Below are positions 5,533 to 8,493 of a stretch of DNA of 8,493 nt, piece after piece (the stretch's first letter is position 1; every line of letters begins with the position of its first letter). The translations under genes were made by a program, and so were the position numbers. The notes beneath the pieces were generated by a model. That model ran no database searches. It worked only from the letters and a program-made list of their open reading frames with translations, and was not told where the DNA came from. Source of the stretch: Planctomycetales bacterium (lineage in GTDB: Bacteria; Planctomycetota; Phycisphaerae; SM23-33); the NCBI GenBank assembly GCA_030673005.1, contig DAOVFI010000096.1, positions 1-8,493 on the forward strand, in the 5' to 3' direction.

Positions 5533-6885
5533 CTATCCCTTCGGCATGACGAATGCGTACTGAATGATAAACAGTACGGCGAAGACATAGACGATAATCG
5601 GACACTCCTTTATCCGCCCTGTAACCAGTTTCCCGAAGGCGTAAGAGACGAAGCCGATGGCGATGCCCGCCGAGATGCTGTATGCCAGCGGCATGGCAAT
5701 CATCGTCAGGAATGCCGGTATGTATTCGGTCGCATCGTCCCAGTTGATGTCGCGTATCGCCCGGAGCATCATTGCCCCGACGACAATCAGGGCCGGGGCT
5801 ATCATGGGGAATTTTCCTGCGCCGAATTCGCCCATCACCATCTGCACCAGCGGTCCGAAGAACATTGCCGCCAGCAGGCATACGCCGGTAACAACGGCAG
5901 CCAGTCCCGTCCTTGCGCCTGCCTGGACGCCTGTGATGGACTCGATGTAACTGGTAACGGTGCTGCTTCCCAGGCAGCCGCCGATGACTGTTCCGGCGGC
6001 GTCGGCGGCCAGGGCGCGTTCGGCCCTGGGTAACCGACCCTCGCGCATCAGGTTCGCATGCTTAGCAACGCCCACCAGTGTACCGACCGTATCGAACAAG
6101 TCCATAAACAGCAGGATGAACAGCATCGTTACGATCTCAAGCCCGTGTCCCGGAATCGCCTTCCATAGGTTTGCAAAACCCGGGACGAATCCGCCGGCGG
6201 TTTGGGTCAGACCGCCGGGCATGGCTAAAGGAGCCTGCCATTGTGTCTTGCCCAATACCAGCGCGATTCCGGTCGTAGCAAGTATGCCGATGAGAATCGC
6301 CCCGCGGATGCGAAAGGCCAGTAGAGCCAACGTAACGGCCAGACCGATCATCGTCAGCCACGCCTCGATATTGCCTTCAAAACCGGGAAAATCCACTAAT
6401 GCCCCGCCGGGAACGACGAGGTTGCCATAACTGAAACCGATAACGGCGATAAACAGGCCGATACCGGCGGCGATGCCGCTCTTGAGCGAATCGGGGATGG
6501 CGTTGAGAACCCGCGAGCGAAGCCCCACGGTGCTCAACAGCAGGAAGATTGCACCGGCCAGCGCCGTCAGCGCCAACGCCATTTGCCAGCCAAGATACCC
6601 CGCTCCCCATCCGGTCATGGTGGCGGCAAAACCGATGAAGATAATGTTTTCTCCCATCCCCGGGGCAAGGGCGATTGGGTAATTTGCCCAGATGCCCATC
6701 AGGATACACGCAATCCCCGCCGAGATGCACATGGCCATGAGCACCCCGCCGTCGTTCATTCCGACGCCCTTGCTTCCCAGCAGACCAACCTGGACGAATA
6801 GTATGTAACTCATCGCCATGAAGGTTGTAAGTCCGCCGAGAACCTCGCGTCCGACCGTGCTGCCGCGATCCCTGATGCCGAACAT
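5533..6885 (-). CDS. NCS2 family nucleobase permease (AzgA/PbuG-like)
   Basis: This 450-residue protein has many transmembrane helices and matches the adenine/guanine/hypoxanthine branch of the NCS2 nucleobase:cation symporters. It would import a purine base across the cytoplasmic membrane. Diagnostic stretches are GGLTTFMAMSYI (17-28), IALAPGMGENIIF (71-83), IPDSLKSGIAAGIGLFIAV (130-148), LFMDLFDTVGTLVGVA (259-274) and the STVTSYIES-ITGVQAGARTGL run (308-328). Length matches the family. Many AzgA-type proteins have APGMGLN in transmembrane segment 3; here it is APGMGEN, so the exact substrate should not be assumed. The ATG has GGAAAGGG six to seven bases upstream. It is transcribed alone: the neighbour on the left is convergent, and a terminator plus promoter separate it from the aminotransferase gene. 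I see no purine-riboswitch-like fold in the short leader. Confidence 0.93.
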   Translation of the reverse strand: MFGIRDRGSTVGREVLGGLTTFMAMSYILFVQVGLLGSKGVGMNDGGVLMAMCISAGIACILMGIWANYPIALAPGMGENIIFIGFAATMTGWGAGYLGWQMALALTALAGAIFLLLSTVGLRSRVLNAIPDSLKSGIAAGIGLFIAVIGFSYGNLVVPGGALVDFPGFEGNIEAWLTMIGLAVTLALLAFRIRGAILIGILATTGIALVLGKTQWQAPLAMPGGLTQTAGGFVPGFANLWKAIPGHGLEIVTMLFILLFMDLFDTVGTLVGVAKHANLMREGRLPRAERALAADAAGTVIGGCLGSSTVTSYIESITGVQAGARTGLAAVVTGVCLLAAMFFGPLVQMVMGEFGAGKFPMIAPALIVVGAMMLRAIRDINWDDATEYIPAFLTMIAMPLAYSISAGIAIGFVSYAFGKLVTGRIKECPIIVYVFAVLFIIQYAFVMPKG

Positions 6886-6926
6886 GTTTCGCCCTTTCCA
6901 TTAATTAACGGTTGAAATGTCTATTG

Positions 6927-6956
6927 ATTTTTCGCGCGCAGAGGGAATTTTGTCAA
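6927..6956 (-). promoter_or_regulatory. Candidate promoter for the NCS2 permease
   Basis: On the minus strand a perfect TTGACA (6951-6956) is followed after 18 bases by AAAAAT (6927-6932), a weak -10 box. It lies about 40 bases upstream of the permease start and just after the terminator of the preceding gene, where a promoter is expected. The poor -10 box leaves doubt. Confidence 0.45.
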
Positions 6957-6967
6957 CGGTTTGAAAT

Positions 6968-7014
6968 AAAAAAACGCTAAACGGCAAAGCCGGTAAGGCT
7001 TGCCGTTTAGCGTT
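6968..7014 (-). terminator. Intrinsic terminator of the aminotransferase gene
   Basis: The arms AACGCTAAACGGCAAAGCC (6973-6991) and GGCTTGCCGTTTAGCGTT (6997-7014) pair over 18 bp with one bulged A and a GGTAA loop. On the minus strand the stem runs straight into seven T residues (complement of 6968-6974), the classic arrangement for the leftward aminotransferase gene. A second T run (7019-7025) on the plus strand, four bases from the stem, could make it weakly bidirectional, but no rightward gene ends here. Confidence 0.93.
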
Positions 7015-7039
7015 ATAGTTTTTTTACATCTTGTGGCGC

Positions 7040-7083
7040 TTACGATTCCAGCAGTTCGTCGGCGTGTTCTGCGATCTGTGGAA
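7040..7083 (-). pseudogene. Remnant copy of the aminotransferase 3' end
   Basis: Read leftwards to a TAA (7040-7042), this stretch encodes PQIAEHADELLES and a stop. The present gene ends KVAEHADELL and a stop. At DNA level 7049-7083 matches 7158-7193 with about 30 of 36 positions identical, including one single-base gap. It lies between the gene and its terminator, so it is probably the gene's original terminus, separated by the element at 7084-7157. It could instead be the tail of a lost tandem paralogue. Confidence 0.75.
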
Positions 7084-7157
7084 TGGCCGTCCCGGCCATG
7101 ATTGTTTATCACGGGCGAGACCTTGCCTGCCGGCAGGCAGGCGCCCGTGCCACTTCA
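7084..7157. repeat. Palindromic element at the 3' end of the aminotransferase gene
   Basis: This 74-bp stretch lies between the two copies of the gene's 3' end. It contains the hairpin TGGCCG-TCC-CGGCCA (7084-7098), the inverted repeat CACGGGCG / CGCCCGTG (7110-7117 and 7142-7149) and, inside that, the perfect 16-bp palindrome TGCCTGCCGGCAGGCA (7124-7139). Its CCGTGCCAC edge and CCTGCC core are shared with the elements at 1103-1187, 1307-1362 and 2367-2539. The TGA that now ends the gene (7155-7157) is at its right boundary. Confidence 0.7.
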
Positions 7158-8468
7158 CAGTAGTTCGTCGGCGTGCTCTGCGACTTTGCGGAAAGCGGCG
7201 GCGTACTCGGCGATTATCTCCGGGCGGTCGTGTTTGAACCACGGGATCGAGAAGCACCTTTGAGGGATGCTCTCGGTAACCGGCAGCGAACCGGGGCCTT
7301 GGCGAACGTCGCGTTTGGCGTTGGCGATGACGGTGGGTTTTCCGTGGCCATAGATGTCCGCCTCGTGAAAGAGAGGATGCAGGTGCAGTGGGAAATTGGC
7401 CCCCGGCGTGGCGACATCGACACCCTCGGCCTGAACGGCCCGGCAGTATTTCTCAACGGGTAATCCGCCAAGTTCCTCGGGTCGGTACAGACCTTTGGAA
7501 GCGTACCAACCGGCCATGGTCGAGCCGGATTCTGCCGGAGGGCGGTGGGCCTTGACGCCCGGAGTACCTTCAAGAAGGTCCCAGAAGCGGTTCATCGCCT
7601 TCTGTATTTCTTTTATCCGCTCAGGGTAATATTTCAATTGCACCCGGCACATGGCCGAGGCTGTCTGGTTGAGGCGATACTTGTATCCGCCCATTGGCAG
7701 GCCGGAAAACTTCTTCAGTTCGGGAATTGTGATTTGACCTGATGCCTTGTTCCATTCGGTCTTCTCGCCTGTCCGCTCGTAAAACCCGAAGGCGACGGCC
7801 CGTTCGTAAATCTCCCGATCGTTTGTAACGAGCATCCCGGCCTCGCCGCAGGCGAGGCTCTTTCCGCTCATCATGCTGAAGGCCCCGACGTGCCCGATCG
7901 TGCCGGTCATCCGCCCTTTGTAAAGGCCGCCCTGGGCGTGCGAGACGTCCTCGATTACCTTGATATTATGCTTCTCGGCAATGGCCATGATCTCGTCCAT
8001 CTCGGCGGGGTAGCCGCAATAGTGCACCGGTATGATCGCCTTCGTGTTTTCATTGATGCGGTGCTCGATGTCGGCAGGGTCGATGCAGATGGTGTCTTCG
8101 AGGCATTCGGCGAAGTTGACGGTCGCCCCCAGCGACAGAGCCTGGAGGGTAGTGGCCCAGAAGGTCAGCGAAGGCGCGATGACCTCGCTGCCGACGCCGA
8201 CGCCGCAGGCCCACATCGCTCCCAGAAGCGCCGAGGTGCCGTTGCAGTGGCCCAGGGCGTACTTCATTCCCATCCAATCCGCGATTTCCTCCTCTAACTT
8301 CAGCGTAACGTCCGTGTGGCTCATTGCGCCGCGGCGGAGCACCTCCAGCACGGCATCCTCGTCCTCTTTCGTAACAATCGGCCAGGTGAACATATCCCCC
8401 GGCTCTTTCGTTACCGCCTTGGGACCGCCGTTAATCGCCAGACGCTCTTTGGTTTCAGTCGAAGACAT
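7155..8468 (-). CDS. DegT/DnrJ/EryC1/StrS family PLP-dependent aminotransferase
   Basis: Members of this family transfer an amino group, usually from glutamate or glutamine, to a keto-sugar or keto-cyclitol in the making of amino sugars for surface polysaccharides or secondary metabolites. The 437-residue product begins with the LAINGGPK motif (10-17). Phosphate-contact residues lie in NGTSA (76-80) and the pyridine-contacting aspartate in EDVSHAQG (173-180). The PLP lysine is K203 in FSMMSGKSLACGEAGM (197-212), and a YRLNQTASAM stretch (264-273) follows. It is somewhat longer than the 370-400 residues common in the family. The ATG has AAGGAGAG about ten bases upstream (complement of 8478-8485), which supports the start. 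The promoter is beyond the right edge. The 3' end has been remodelled: the stop is at the border of a palindromic element and a second copy of the terminus lies beyond it. The substrate cannot be told from this sequence. Confidence 0.93.
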   Translation of the reverse strand: MSSTETKERLAINGGPKAVTKEPGDMFTWPIVTKEDEDAVLEVLRRGAMSHTDVTLKLEEEIADWMGMKYALGHCNGTSALLGAMWACGVGVGSEVIAPSLTFWATTLQALSLGATVNFAECLEDTICIDPADIEHRINENTKAIIPVHYCGYPAEMDEIMAIAEKHNIKVIEDVSHAQGGLYKGRMTGTIGHVGAFSMMSGKSLACGEAGMLVTNDREIYERAVAFGFYERTGEKTEWNKASGQITIPELKKFSGLPMGGYKYRLNQTASAMCRVQLKYYPERIKEIQKAMNRFWDLLEGTPGVKAHRPPAESGSTMAGWYASKGLYRPEELGGLPVEKYCRAVQAEGVDVATPGANFPLHLHPLFHEADIYGHGKPTVIANAKRDVRQGPGSLPVTESIPQRCFSIPWFKHDRPEIIAEYAAAFRKVAEHADELL

Positions 8469-8493
8469 TTTTAATACTCTCCTTTTCTGAAAT

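Noticed and set aside
5162..5881. 239-codon minus-strand frame across the mgtC-permease junction
   Set aside because: It overlaps two well-supported genes in other frames and its translation resembles neither family nor any known protein.
6886..6972. Purine riboswitch upstream of the nucleobase permease
   Set aside because: The leader after the candidate promoter is only about 40 nt, too short for a purine aptamer, and no three-way-junction pairing is seen.
1..8493. A new multi-gene defence, metabolic or secretion system
   Set aside because: Apart from the ACT-MgtC pair, the genes belong to unrelated, well-known families in separate transcription units. Nothing in their order points to a shared novel function.

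Overview
The window is a bacterial chromosomal segment. It carries housekeeping genes (ribosomal protein S1, the tRNA-modification GTPase MnmE), two transporter/membrane genes, a small ACT-domain protein and a DegT-type sugar aminotransferase. Coding DNA is GC-rich, Shine-Dalgarno use is mixed (clear at some genes, absent at mnmE), and short palindromic repeats are dense. These traits, with the AGCCCAGGGCAACGCC repeat family, are reminiscent of Planctomycetota, perhaps Phycisphaerae. That placement is an inference from general impressions, not a database result.

Layout. Positions 2-88 hold the last 28 codons of a rightward gene that begins outside the window. A gene-free stretch of about 600 bp follows (89-695). 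It contains a nested inverted repeat of REP type (311-515) and a CAGAG-periodic motif (665-692). Next come two leftward genes: mnmE (696-2327) downstream of rpsA (2584-4056), with a spacer mostly filled by a 173-bp palindromic element. A divergent intergenic region (4057-4281) holds another palindrome and a good sigma-70-type promoter, which drives a rightward pair: a tandem-ACT-domain protein (4282-4737) and an MgtC/SapB-family membrane protein (4769-5473). These converge with a leftward NCS2 purine/xanthine-type permease (5533-6885). The permease has its own candidate promoter just downstream of a strong intrinsic terminator (6968-7014), which ends transcription from the leftward DegT/DnrJ/EryC1/StrS aminotransferase (7155-8468).

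The most notable feature is the behaviour of small palindromic elements, not a gene system. One family is built from four alternating copies of a 10-mer, CACGG(T/C)CAAG and its complement. It occurs once inside the mnmE reading frame, where it adds about 29 residues to the GTPase domain between the NKxD and SALTG motifs, and once in the rpsA-mnmE spacer. A second palindrome also lies inside mnmE, so the protein is about 90 residues longer than usual yet keeps every key motif. A third element sits at the very end of the aminotransferase gene. It is flanked by diverged 35/36-bp copies of the gene's 3' end and appears to have moved the stop codon. I found no CRISPR array, tRNA, rRNA, transposase gene or defence system, and no evidence that the neighbouring genes form a new multi-gene system.
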